From NCBI RefSeq assembly GCF_004634195.1, contig NZ_SKBP01000016.1:1-40555 (forward strand): a stretch of DNA of 40,555 nt. Reading direction: 5' to 3'. The notes under the pieces are model-generated. The model was not told the DNA's origin. It made no database searches and saw only the letters and a program-made list of their open reading frames with translations. The translations under genes were made by a program, and so were the position numbers. The stretch comes from Flavobacterium salilacus subsp. salilacus. GTDB taxonomy: Bacteria; Bacteroidota; Bacteroidia; Flavobacteriales; Flavobacteriaceae. How positions within the stretch are numbered: position 1 is the first letter of the stretch; each line of letters begins with the position of its first letter. Below, piece by piece: positions 27,315 through 34,822 of the stretch.

Positions 27315-27943
27315 TTGTCTTCTTTAGGCTTCGGTTCTTGTTTTTTATCCTTTTCTTTAGATTGCGCTTCGCGCATGGCTTTGTAATAAGCTGCCCGGCT
27401 CAGGGGTTCATATTCTTCCGTTTCGCCCAAAAGTACTAAGTTATCACTACTCCCTTTTCTAAAGCTGTAATTGGCAAGGTTGCCTGTTCGGGTACATACG
27501 GCATGCACTTTGGTTACATATTCGGCAGTAGCCATAAGCGCCGGCATAGGGCCAAAGGGATTTCCTTTAAAATCCATATCCAGCCCTGCCACAATAACGC
27601 GAATACCGCTATTGGCAAGGTCATTGCACACCGCTATAATCTCATCGTCAAAAAACTGAGCTTCGTCTATACCAATAACATCGCACCCCTGTGCCAGTAT
27701 GCGAATGTTGGCAGCGGCAGGAACGGGCGTAGAGCGAATTTCGTTAGCATCGTGCGACACTACCCTGTCTTCGTGGTACCGGGTGTCTATGGCGGGCTTA
27801 AATATTTCGACCTTTTGGCGGGCAAATTGTGCCCTTTTCAGCCGTCGTATCAACTCTTCGGTTTTACCCGAAAACATCGAGCCGCATATTACCTCAATCC
27901 ACCCAAATTGCTCTTTATGATTTACTGTATTTTCGAGAAACAT
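27296..27943 (-). CDS. tdk: Thymidine kinase
   Basis: Phosphorylates thymidine to dTMP in the salvage pathway. Type II kinase: P-loop [11 protein letters not shown] (21-31), the DEAQFF metal/lid motif, and the [26 protein letters not shown] substrate region. The lasso and zinc region keeps just one of the usual four cysteines (HAVCTRTGN), a common loss in Bacteroidetes. The start at 27943 ([15 protein letters not shown]) matches family starts; the longer frame from 28000 adds 19 unrelated residues. That gives 215 residues with a Lys/Glu-rich C-tail. The tail overlaps the convergent hypothetical gene. Confidence 0.94.
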   Translation of the reverse strand: MFLENTVNHKEQFGWIEVICGSMFSGKTEELIRRLKRAQFARQKVEIFKPAIDTRYHEDRVVSHDANEIRSTPVPAAANIRILAQGCDVIGIDEAQFFDDEIIAVCNDLANSGIRVIVAGLDMDFKGNPFGPMPALMATAEYVTKVHAVCTRTGNLANYSFRKGSSDNLVLLGETEEYEPLSRAAYYKAMREAQSKEKDKKQEPKPKEDNQRNDT

Positions 27944-28045
27944 TTTGTATTTTTCAGGCAGTAAAACAGAAACATTTTCTGTTACTTTGTACAGAAACAA
28001 ATTTATTAAAAAACTATTGCGCGACTCCGTTTAATTCTAAAAGTT

Positions 28046-29020
28046 ATGAAGAAAAAGTTAGAGGCCGAATTAATTAGTATAGCTCACAGGATATTAAAAT
28101 TGAAGAACAGGGCAGAACTCGACCAGTTACAGCAGGAAACCTTAAAGCTGTACGAAAAACTGTCGGTACTAAAATTTGTAGAAGATAACTTTGGAGATGT
28201 AAAGCCTACCATAGGCTATGCCATGGCAGAAGAAAAGCTGGAAGAAATATACAATACGCCCGCTTTGGAAGAAACCAAGCCTGTAGCAGAGGAGGAGGCA
28301 ATACCAACACAAGATGCTAAGGTAGCTGACGAAGTACAGCCTGAGCCGATAAACGAAGTTTCGACCGAAGAGGCTGTAGCCGAAGCCGAAACAACCGAAG
28401 AAAAGAAAGAAGAGCCTATTGCCGAGCCTGAGCCGCAAGCCACTGAGGAAAGCGTTGCAGTACCACAGGAAAATGAGGAAGAAGCCGATATAAATCCGGT
28501 AGATGAGCCCGTTTTTAAGCATGACCTTGCCTTGGAAAAGAAAGAAACGCCTTCAGTGCCTGTTAAACAAAAAGAAATTTCGTTTGAAGATTTCCATAAT
28601 TATGTAGAGCCGGAATTTGTAAAAAAAGATACCGATGCACCTGCACCCCAAGAAATAAAAGCCGCAGAGGACGACTGGCGCAACTGGGAACCTAAAAAGG
28701 CTGAGCCTGAAATGCCTGTTGCACCCCCGCAGCCTGCTGCCCCGGCAACCGAAACCGCCAAAGTATCCCGCTCGCTGAACGATACGCTGGGAAAAAGCAT
28801 AAACATAGGGCTTAACGACCGTATTGCTTTTGAAAAACACCTGTTTGACGGTAGTGGCGAAGACCTTAACCGTGTGCTGTCGCAACTCAATACATTTGAT
28901 AAATTCAACGATGCCCGTAACTTTATAGAAGACCTCGTAAAACCTGATTATAACCAATGGAAAGGCAAGGAGGAATATGAGGAGCGTTTTATGGAGCTGG
29001 TAGCCAAAAAATTTGATTAA
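28046..29020 (+). CDS. Conserved flavobacterial hypothetical protein with acidic linker
   Basis: 324 residues, cytoplasmic. Three parts: an N-terminal helical region (1-75: MKKKLEAELISIAHRILKLKNRAELDQLQQETLKLYEKL), a long Glu/Pro/Ala-rich low-complexity linker (about 75-245), and a conserved helical C-terminal domain (about 245-324: SLNDTLGKSINIGLNDRIAFEKHLFDGSGEDLNRVLSQLNTFDKF). The C-terminal domain looks like a small binding module. Function unknown. Its stop overlaps the rsmI start by one base (TAATG), so the two are cotranslated, which hints at a ribosome- or translation-related job. Confidence 0.8.
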   Translation: MKKKLEAELISIAHRILKLKNRAELDQLQQETLKLYEKLSVLKFVEDNFGDVKPTIGYAMAEEKLEEIYNTPALEETKPVAEEEAIPTQDAKVADEVQPEPINEVSTEEAVAEAETTEEKKEEPIAEPEPQATEESVAVPQENEEEADINPVDEPVFKHDLALEKKETPSVPVKQKEISFEDFHNYVEPEFVKKDTDAPAPQEIKAAEDDWRNWEPKKAEPEMPVAPPQPAAPATETAKVSRSLNDTLGKSINIGLNDRIAFEKHLFDGSGEDLNRVLSQLNTFDKFNDARNFIEDLVKPDYNQWKGKEEYEERFMELVAKKFD

Positions 29021-29697
29021 TGGGTAAACTGTACATCGTTCCCACGCCGATAGGCAACCTTGAGGATATGACTTTTCGCGCCATACGGGTGCTTAAGGAA
29101 GCCGACCTGATACTGGCGGAAGATACCCGCACGAGCGGTAAACTCATGAAACATTATGAGATAGGCACGCACATGCAGAGCCACCACATGCACAACGAGC
29201 ATAAAACGGTAGAAAATATCGTAAAACGGTTACAAGTGGGCGAAACCATAGCGTTAATATCGGATGCGGGAACGCCTGCCATATCCGACCCCGGTTTTTT
29301 GCTTACCCGCGCCTGTGTAGAGAACGGTATTGCTGTGGAGTGCCTGCCGGGTGCAACGGCTTTTGTACCCGCATTGGTAAACAGCGGACTGCCTAACGAT
29401 AAATTTGTTTTTGAGGGGTTCCTGCCCGATAAAAAAGGGCGACAAACCCGTTTTCTTGCCCTTGCCGAAGAACCCCGCACTATGGTATTTTATGTGTCGC
29501 CACACAAACTGGTAAAAACACTGGGCGAGTTTGTACAGTACTTTGGCGAAGACCGCCCTGTTTCGGTATCGCGTGAGTTGAGTAAACTACACGAAGAAAC
29601 CGTTCGCGGTACGGCACAGGAAGTACTGGCACATTTTGAAACCCACCCACCTAAAGGTGAGATTGTTGCTGTAGTGGGAGGGAAGTCTGGGAAGTAG
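29020..29697 (+). CDS. rsmI: 16S rRNA (cytidine-1402-2'-O)-methyltransferase
   Basis: SAM-dependent 2'-O-methylation of C1402 in the decoding centre. The tetrapyrrole-methylase fold is shown by KLYIVPTPIGNLEDMTFRAIRVLKEADLILAEDTRTS, SDAGTPAISDPG (about 87-98) and PGATAFVPALVNSGLPNDKFVFEGFLP. At 225 residues it is the short flavobacterial form (E. coli is longer at the C-terminus). It is coupled to the hypothetical gene before it. After its stop the sequence turns markedly AT-rich where the accessory cassette starts. Confidence 0.95.
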   Translation: MGKLYIVPTPIGNLEDMTFRAIRVLKEADLILAEDTRTSGKLMKHYEIGTHMQSHHMHNEHKTVENIVKRLQVGETIALISDAGTPAISDPGFLLTRACVENGIAVECLPGATAFVPALVNSGLPNDKFVFEGFLPDKKGRQTRFLALAEEPRTMVFYVSPHKLVKTLGEFVQYFGEDRPVSVSRELSKLHEETVRGTAQEVLAHFETHPPKGEIVAVVGGKSGK

Positions 29698-29760
29698 TAT
29701 TTTTTCTTTTGAAGAAATAAAGGATTTTTTAGGTATAAACAATCTAAGTAAGATTAATCT

Positions 29761-30567
29761 ATGGTTTTTAAATATAAGGCTTATTATGATTTACTTTTAA
29801 ATCTTGGTAGAATTGATTATACTGTTGAAATATCTGAAATTGCTATTAGGAATTTATTAAGTCAAATAGAGGCTTCTGAAAGTCCCGATGAGTTAGTGAA
29901 AACTCTTTCAAATAAATATGACATAATGCTTTCTTATGATATTTCAAATAATTATTATAATCAACTGACTTTATCAAATATAGCAATGGTTTATCATTTG
30001 TCTGAAGAATTTTTGTACGATATGCAAAGTGAATATAATTCTATAAGTGAAAGCCGATGGATGTTTGATAAAAATAAAACTAAACTGGACCAGGTAATAA
30101 GTTATTTTAACAATAAATCAAGATTTAGTAATCGAGATTTTATTCCTGAATACTTAATTGATACCTTTGCTTATTATCATCAATTACGTGTTTATTTTTC
30201 ACATAAAAAGACTACATCAGAAAATGAAATAGAGAAAAAATGGCTAAAAGCTAAGGGCTATTTTAGTAATGGTGAATTGATGAAGAAATATAGAATAAAT
30301 AATGCTCCTAATAATATAGAAAATTTAAATTTTGAAGATTTTTTTCTATTTACTCAAATAGCTAAAGATTTATGTTTGAAGATAAGCTCTTTATGTTATC
30401 CCGAAGCTAAAGGATTTGCGAAACTTATAGAATTAAGAAAATTAAAAAAACATCAAGATATTTTAGTAAGAAAACAAAGAATTGAGAGTTATTTACGTAC
30501 AGAGTATGGATATGTGAAAGAAAATGATTCAGATGTTTTGGTTGATGAAATATCGGATTTATTGTGA
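29761..30567 (+). CDS. AT-rich orphan protein, possible HEPN domain
   Basis: 268 residues, no signal peptide, mostly predicted helix and rich in Ile, Leu, Asn, Lys and Tyr. The segment YYHQLRVYFSHKK contains R143 and H148, spaced as R-x4-H, the active-site pattern of HEPN ribonucleases, set in a helix with neighbouring aromatics. The usual polar residue after the Arg is Val here, so the call is tentative. HEPN proteins include tRNA-cleaving and abortive-infection toxins. Codon use is sharply AT-richer than rsmI and recJ. The stop lies one base before a tRNA-like sequence on the same strand, so both would share a transcript. In-frame stop at 29755 fixes the ATG at 29761 as the earliest start. 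Confidence 0.55.
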   Translation: MVFKYKAYYDLLLNLGRIDYTVEISEIAIRNLLSQIEASESPDELVKTLSNKYDIMLSYDISNNYYNQLTLSNIAMVYHLSEEFLYDMQSEYNSISESRWMFDKNKTKLDQVISYFNNKSRFSNRDFIPEYLIDTFAYYHQLRVYFSHKKTTSENEIEKKWLKAKGYFSNGELMKKYRINNAPNNIENLNFEDFFLFTQIAKDLCLKISSLCYPEAKGFAKLIELRKLKKHQDILVRKQRIESYLRTEYGYVKENDSDVLVDEISDLL

Positions 30568-30568
30568 A

Positions 30569-30666
30569 GGGCATTTGGTCTAACTGGTTAAGACGCCCAT
30601 AGCCATATTGAATTATATTTTTCAATATGATTGTGGGAAATAAAAGTTCGAATCTTTTAATGCCTA
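30569..30666 (+). ncRNA. tRNA-like RNA with greatly extended anticodon arm
   Basis: The order of a tRNA is complete. Acceptor GGGCATT (30569-30575) pairs with AATGCCT (30659-30665; one G-T), then discriminator A. U8 follows. D-stem GTCT/AGAC has the loop AACTGGTTA (A14, G18G19 and A21 in place). G26 is present. Anticodon stem CCCAT (30596-30600) pairs with GTGGG (30633-30637). Four-base variable loop. T-stem AAAAG/CTTTT has the canonical loop TTCGAAT. Instead of a 7-base anticodon loop there are 32 bases that fold on into a 9-pair stem (30604-30612 with 30621-30629), making one near-continuous arm of about 17 pairs. No CCA is encoded (CAA follows). It cannot decode in the normal way. Confidence 0.65.
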
Positions 30667-30702
30667 CAAAATATATTTATTTTTATCATATAATTTTCTT
30701 TT

Positions 30703-30814
30703 GATTATTTTAAATCAAAGTCATTTTTAAATTTATTTCGGAGAAAGTCTTCGCGATATAGTATTAGGTGAGATGGTGGTTACTTTTGTTTTTGGAATCG
30801 TAAAATATATTTAA
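30703..30814 (+). pseudogene. Decayed 3' fragment of a TSUP permease gene
   Basis: Allowing one frameshift, it reads VIFKFISEKVF-RDIVLGEMVVTFVFGIVKYI-stop, matching the end of the intact TSUP protein (VILKYTSEKAFRYIVLGIIVLTSVFGVVKKFYK). Many differences are at third codon positions, so it decayed from, or diverged as, a real coding copy. The 5' limit is uncertain and may reach the tRNA-like end. Confidence 0.7.
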
Positions 30815-30884
30815 GTAGGTATTGTTTTTTAGTAATCTGTATTTTCACTTTGCGATAATTATTGAAGAAAGAAAAATTACTTAA

Positions 30885-30947
30885 ATGGACTGGATACTTA
30901 AGACACAATCCGAACTTAAGACACAATCCGAAATATATAAAAAATGA
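30885..30947 (+). pseudogene. 5' fragment of recJ, now a 20-codon upstream ORF
   Basis: ATG at 30885 starts MDWILKTQSE, a second LKTQSE, then IYKK and a TGA that overlaps the TSUP start codon (ATGA at 30944-30947). It corresponds to the recJ start MRWTLKPQPEIHKI. The spacer between it and the TSUP fragment also resembles the spacer between intact TSUP and recJ. Confidence 0.65.
30896..30931 (+). repeat. Perfect 18-base tandem duplication
   Basis: Two adjacent copies of ACTTAAGACACAATCCGA inside the recJ remnant. They keep frame (six extra residues). Confidence 0.9.
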
Positions 30948-31675
30948 CAGAAGACTATTACCTTTTTGTGGCGCTTGCCCTTGTGTGCGAGGTTATCGGT
31001 ACGGTGTCGGGGTTTGGGTCATCCATACTGTTTGTGCCGTTGGCTTCTATGTTTTTCGATTTTAAAACCGTTTTGGGCATTACGGCGGTGTTCCATGTTT
31101 TTAGCAACCTCTCTAAAATAGCTTTGTTCAGGAAAGGTATTGATAAGAACATAGCCTTTAAATTGGGTATTCCCGCAGTTATATTTGTAATTGCAGGTGC
31201 TTGGTTTACCACCATTTTGCCATCGGACAAAATAGAGTTGTTAATGAATATTGTTTTGGTAATTCTTGCCGGCTATCTTATTTTCAATTTTAATAAAACC
31301 CTGAAACAGACGAATAACAATCTTTACTTGGGTGGTACGGCTTCCGGTTTTTTAGCAGGACTGGTAGGTACAGGAGGCGCCATTCGGGGAATAACCCTCG
31401 CTGCTTTTCGTTTGCCAAAAGAGGTTTTTATAGCTACATCCGCTTTAATAGATCTCGGGGTAGATTTTAGTCGAGCTGTTATATACGTAGGTTACGGTTA
31501 CTTTAAAAAAGAATATATGCTGCTGATACCGTTCCTTATAGGTATAAGTATAGTGGGGAGTTATTTGGGGAAGGTTATTTTAAAATATACCTCCGAAAAG
31601 GCTTTTCGCTATATAGTATTAGGCATAATAGTACTCACCTCTGTTTTTGGAGTTGTAAAAAAATTCTATAAGTAG
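30944..31675 (+). CDS. TSUP/TauE-SafE family membrane permease
   Basis: 243 residues with about seven or eight hydrophobic segments in two similar halves. The family features are the N-terminal GTVSGFGSSILFVPLASMFF and the half-repeat GTASGFLAGLVGTGGAIRGITLAAF. Members export sulfite, sulfoacetate or related anions across the inner membrane; the substrate here is unknown. A 20-codon ORF from a recJ remnant overlaps its ATG, so translation may be coupled to it. A broken copy of its own 3' end lies just upstream. Confidence 0.9.
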   Translation: MTEDYYLFVALALVCEVIGTVSGFGSSILFVPLASMFFDFKTVLGITAVFHVFSNLSKIALFRKGIDKNIAFKLGIPAVIFVIAGAWFTTILPSDKIELLMNIVLVILAGYLIFNFNKTLKQTNNNLYLGGTASGFLAGLVGTGGAIRGITLAAFRLPKEVFIATSALIDLGVDFSRAVIYVGYGYFKKEYMLLIPFLIGISIVGSYLGKVILKYTSEKAFRYIVLGIIVLTSVFGVVKKFYK

Positions 31676-31740
31676 TCATTCTTTTTAATTAGCCGTATTT
31701 TCGCCCTGCATAAGTATTAATGAAAGAAGAATTATTTTAA

Positions 31741-33438
31741 ATGCGCTGGACTTTAAAACCACAACCCGAAATACACAAAATACAACACCTTGCCCAAGCC
31801 CTGAATGTAGAGGATACCATTGCTACACTTTTAGTACAGCGTGGTATCGAAACCTTTGAGGAGGCAAAACAATTTTTCCGTCCGTCGCTGAGCGATTTGC
31901 ACGACCCGTACCTGATGCAGGATATGGATAAAGCCGTACAGCGTATTGAAACCGCCATTGCCAATAATGAGAATATACTTGTGTTTGGCGATTATGATGT
32001 AGATGGTACTACGGCGGTATCGCTCGTGTCGTCCTATTTAAAAAGTATATATCCTAATATTGATACGTATATCCCCGACCGTTATGCCGAAGGCTATGGT
32101 GTTTCCTTTCAGGGTATCGACTATGCTGACGACAACGGTTGCACCTTAATAATAGCCTTAGACTGCGGTATAAAGGCTATTGACAAAGTAGCCTATGCCC
32201 AAACAAAGGGTATCGACTTTATAATATGCGACCACCACCGTCCCGGCGATACCCTGCCCGATGCTGTTGCAGTACTCGACCCGAAGCGGGAAGATTGCAG
32301 CTATCCTTATAAAGAACTTTGCGGATGCGGGGTAGGGTTCAAGCTGATACAGGCTTTGGGCACAAACAGAAATCAAACTATAAACCACCTGATACCTTAC
32401 CTCGACTTGGTCGCTACCGCCATAGCAGCCGATATTGTGCCCATAACGGGGGAGAACCGCGTTTTGGCAAAATTTGGGCTGGAGGTTGTTAACAGCAACC
32501 CAAGACCGGGTATAAAGGCATTGATACAAAATATAAAAAAAGCCACACTTACCATTAGTGATGTAGTGTTCATCATTGCCCCGCGTATTAATGCTGCGGG
32601 GCGCATAAAACATGGCAAGTATGCCGTACAGTTGCTTTCGGAGTTTAATTTGGAACAGGCAACTGGATTTGCTTCGGAGATTGAAATCCTGAATGCCGAC
32701 CGTAAAGACCTCGACAAACAAATAACGGAGGAAGCTTTACAGCAAATAGAACACAACGACGAGCAAGACAAATTTACCACAGTAGTATATAATAAGGAGT
32801 GGCACAAAGGCGTAATAGGCATTGTGGCCTCACGACTTATAGAAACCTATTATCGCCCCACGCTGGTATTTACCAAAAGTGGTGATAGGCTGGCAGCTTC
32901 GGCGCGCTCAGTATCAGGGTTTGATGTATATAACGCCCTCGAAGCCTGTGCCGAACATATCGAGCAGTTTGGCGGGCATATGTATGCTGCGGGACTTACC
33001 CTGAAAGAAGAGCAATATCCATCATTCAAACAAAAATTTGAAGAAGTAGTGGCAGCCACCATTCACCCCGATATGCGTATTCCTGAAATAAAAGTGGATA
33101 TGGATTTAGATTTCGAACAAATTACCCCCAAATTCAACAGGATATTAAAGCAGTTCGAGCCTTTTGGTCCCGGTAATATGACGCCTGTATTTTTAACACA
33201 TACAATAAAGGATAGTGGTTTTGGCAAGCCCATAGGCAGCGATGAGAGCCATTTACGACTGTTTGTACGTCAAGGCGATTCTGAAGGGTTTGCAGCCATA
33301 GGCTTCGGGTTGGCAGGTAAAATGGAAATAGCCTGTAGCGAAAACCCTTTTGATGCGGTGTACTCGATAGATGAAAATACCTGGAATGGAGAGACCACAA
33401 TACAATTACGACTTAGAGATATAAGGAGTGAAAATTAA
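31741..33438 (+). CDS. recJ: Single-stranded-DNA-specific exonuclease RecJ
   Basis: 5'-3' exonuclease on single-stranded DNA acting in RecF-type recombination, base excision and mismatch repair. DHH motifs: FGDYDVDGTTAV (83-92 region), ALDCGIKA, and CDHHRPGD with DHH at 164-166, then PRINAAGRI. The DHHA1 domain has FGGHMYAAGLTL (about 411-422), and a C-terminal OB-fold follows (FGPGNMTPVFLT and onward). At 565 residues it is standard. Its first codons and upstream spacer are the intact version of the remnant at 30815-30947. Confidence 0.96.
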   Translation: MRWTLKPQPEIHKIQHLAQALNVEDTIATLLVQRGIETFEEAKQFFRPSLSDLHDPYLMQDMDKAVQRIETAIANNENILVFGDYDVDGTTAVSLVSSYLKSIYPNIDTYIPDRYAEGYGVSFQGIDYADDNGCTLIIALDCGIKAIDKVAYAQTKGIDFIICDHHRPGDTLPDAVAVLDPKREDCSYPYKELCGCGVGFKLIQALGTNRNQTINHLIPYLDLVATAIAADIVPITGENRVLAKFGLEVVNSNPRPGIKALIQNIKKATLTISDVVFIIAPRINAAGRIKHGKYAVQLLSEFNLEQATGFASEIEILNADRKDLDKQITEEALQQIEHNDEQDKFTTVVYNKEWHKGVIGIVASRLIETYYRPTLVFTKSGDRLAASARSVSGFDVYNALEACAEHIEQFGGHMYAAGLTLKEEQYPSFKQKFEEVVAATIHPDMRIPEIKVDMDLDFEQITPKFNRILKQFEPFGPGNMTPVFLTHTIKDSGFGKPIGSDESHLRLFVRQGDSEGFAAIGFGLAGKMEIACSENPFDAVYSIDENTWNGETTIQLRLRDIRSEN

Positions 33439-33494
33439 TTCTTTGTTTAGAATGATTATAAATAAAATTGTATTTTTGTTTCAAATCATTTGCA

Positions 33495-33848
33495 ATGAAA
33501 GAAATCGAACAGATATACCATAACGAATTTGGCGTAGCATTCCACTGGATAAAAAATGATGCGGTTTTAACCGAGCGGGTACAACTCATTTTTAAAGAAA
33601 CAGGTTTTTATTTAGAGCATCACGAACTTGACGAATTTAAGATGCTGGTAAATGCCACCTGCGCACAGTATAACTGCAACGATTGTTGCTACAGGCAAGC
33701 CTGCCAGCGGGTACTTTTAAAAACCCCTGTTAGCGAAGTTGATTTGGCGGTTACCCAAAAGGAACTTTACCTCATTAAAGACCTTATGGAAGGCACATTG
33801 TTTAACCTCAATTTAAGCTATTATATTAAGGAGTTGTGCAGTAACTAA
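33495..33848 (+). CDS. Small Cys-rich cytoplasmic protein, unknown function
   Basis: 117 residues from ATG 33495 (MKEIEQIYHNEFG). A frame-start at 33468 would add nine residues and overlap the -7-type box TATTTTTG (33471-33478), so it is rejected. The middle holds five cysteines as C-x4-C-x2-C-C-x4-C (TCAQYNCNDCCYRQACQ), suggesting a metal or Fe-S site. The rest is helical. No signal peptide. I recognise no family name. It follows recJ by 56 bases and its 3' end overlaps lpxH by four bases. Confidence 0.7.
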   Translation: MKEIEQIYHNEFGVAFHWIKNDAVLTERVQLIFKETGFYLEHHELDEFKMLVNATCAQYNCNDCCYRQACQRVLLKTPVSEVDLAVTQKELYLIKDLMEGTLFNLNLSYYIKELCSN

Positions 33849-34597
33849 TTTTTGTATTCTTTCAACTCAAAATTTTCACCGTCAAAAACCCCGTAGGTAA
33901 AGTACCCTATCCAATCGCCCAGATTAATGTATTTTGAGTTTTCGCCCACCTGTATGGTCATAGGCAGGTGCCGATGCCCGAATATAAAATAGTCGTAGTG
34001 CTTTTGGGTTAGCTTGCGTTTGCTGTACAGTACCAGCCATTCGTTATCTTCACCTAAAAACTTCACATCTTCATCTCCGGAAATCAGTTTATTTTTAACC
34101 GAAAGGTATTGCCCCAGCTTAACGCCAAGGTCGGGGTGTAACCATCTAAACAGCCATTTCGAAAAAGGATTGGTAAAAACCTTTTTCATTCGCTTATACC
34201 CTTTGTCACCGGGTCCTAAACCATCACCGTGCCCTATAAGGAAAATTTTGTTGTTAAAAGTAAATTCCTGCGGACGATGATATACAGGTATGTTGAGCTC
34301 TTTCTCAAAATAGTCGTTCATCCACAAGTCATGATTGCCAATAAAAAAATAAATAGGTATGCCGGCATCTCTCAATTCGGCAAGTTTACCCAATACCCTT
34401 ACAAAACCTTTTGGCACTACCGTTTTATATTCAAACCAAAAGTCAAAAAGGTCACCTAAAAGGAAAAGAGCTTCGGCATCTTCTTTAATTTCATTCAGCC
34501 AAGCTACAAACTTTTGTTCTCTCGGAAAGCTTTTTTCGGGCGTGGGTGCCCCAAAATGCTGATCGGAAGCGAAGTATATTTTTTTTATGTCGGTCAT
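33845..34597 (-). CDS. lpxH: UDP-2,3-diacylglucosamine diphosphatase
   Basis: Hydrolyses UDP-2,3-diacylglucosamine to lipid X in lipid A synthesis at the inner membrane. Calcineurin-type metal motifs: FASDQHFG (D12, H14), LLGDLFDFWFEY (GD 48-49), IGNHDLWM (87-90), HGDGLGPGDKGYKRMK (H123) and FGHRHLP. 250 residues, usual length. Upstream a -7-type TATCTTTG is seen on the minus strand (34623-34616) without a TTG at proper distance. Confidence 0.93.
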   Translation of the reverse strand: MTDIKKIYFASDQHFGAPTPEKSFPREQKFVAWLNEIKEDAEALFLLGDLFDFWFEYKTVVPKGFVRVLGKLAELRDAGIPIYFFIGNHDLWMNDYFEKELNIPVYHRPQEFTFNNKIFLIGHGDGLGPGDKGYKRMKKVFTNPFSKWLFRWLHPDLGVKLGQYLSVKNKLISGDEDVKFLGEDNEWLVLYSKRKLTQKHYDYFIFGHRHLPMTIQVGENSKYINLGDWIGYFTYGVFDGENFELKEYKN

Positions 34598-34684
34598 TTA
34601 CTATTAATCAGATTTCAAAGATAGGAAGAGTATTTTAATTAAATAAAGCATACTTAGGTAAGCTGTAACAAAACAAAAGATAAA

Positions 34685-34715
34685 TTGATATTCATAACAA
34701 AACGAGATAATTTTG
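34685..34715 (+). promoter_or_regulatory. Promoter of the large secreted protein gene
   Basis: TTG (34685-34687), a 20-base spacer and TAATTTTG (34708-34715). This gives a 5' leader of about 100 bases that is extremely AT-rich and without a clear hairpin. Confidence 0.55.
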
Positions 34716-34822
34716 TTTTTTTTAAGAAAAAAATCAATAATGTATAATTTTAGTTACGAATGATTGATTTTTTTTCTTTAATTTTCGTGTTCTTAAACAT
34801 AAACTACTAAATGTAAATTTCT

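Noticed and set aside
30569..30666. Ordinary tRNA gene with a group I intron
   Set aside because: The insertion is only about 25 bases, lacks any intron core, and the remaining loop has no U33 or plausible anticodon.
30699..30720. Intrinsic terminator for the cassette transcript
   Set aside because: An 8-pair AT-only hairpin followed by a weak T-run exists, but it overlaps the TSUP remnant and has no GC pairs to speak of; not convincing.
30862..31065. 67-codon open frame across the TSUP start
   Set aside because: Out of frame with both the recJ remnant and TSUP; encodes repeated LRHNPN only because of the 18-base duplication.
34598..34684. Regulatory RNA before the large adhesin gene
   Set aside because: AT-rich sequence with no clear paired structure; only the promoter at 34685-34715 is supported.
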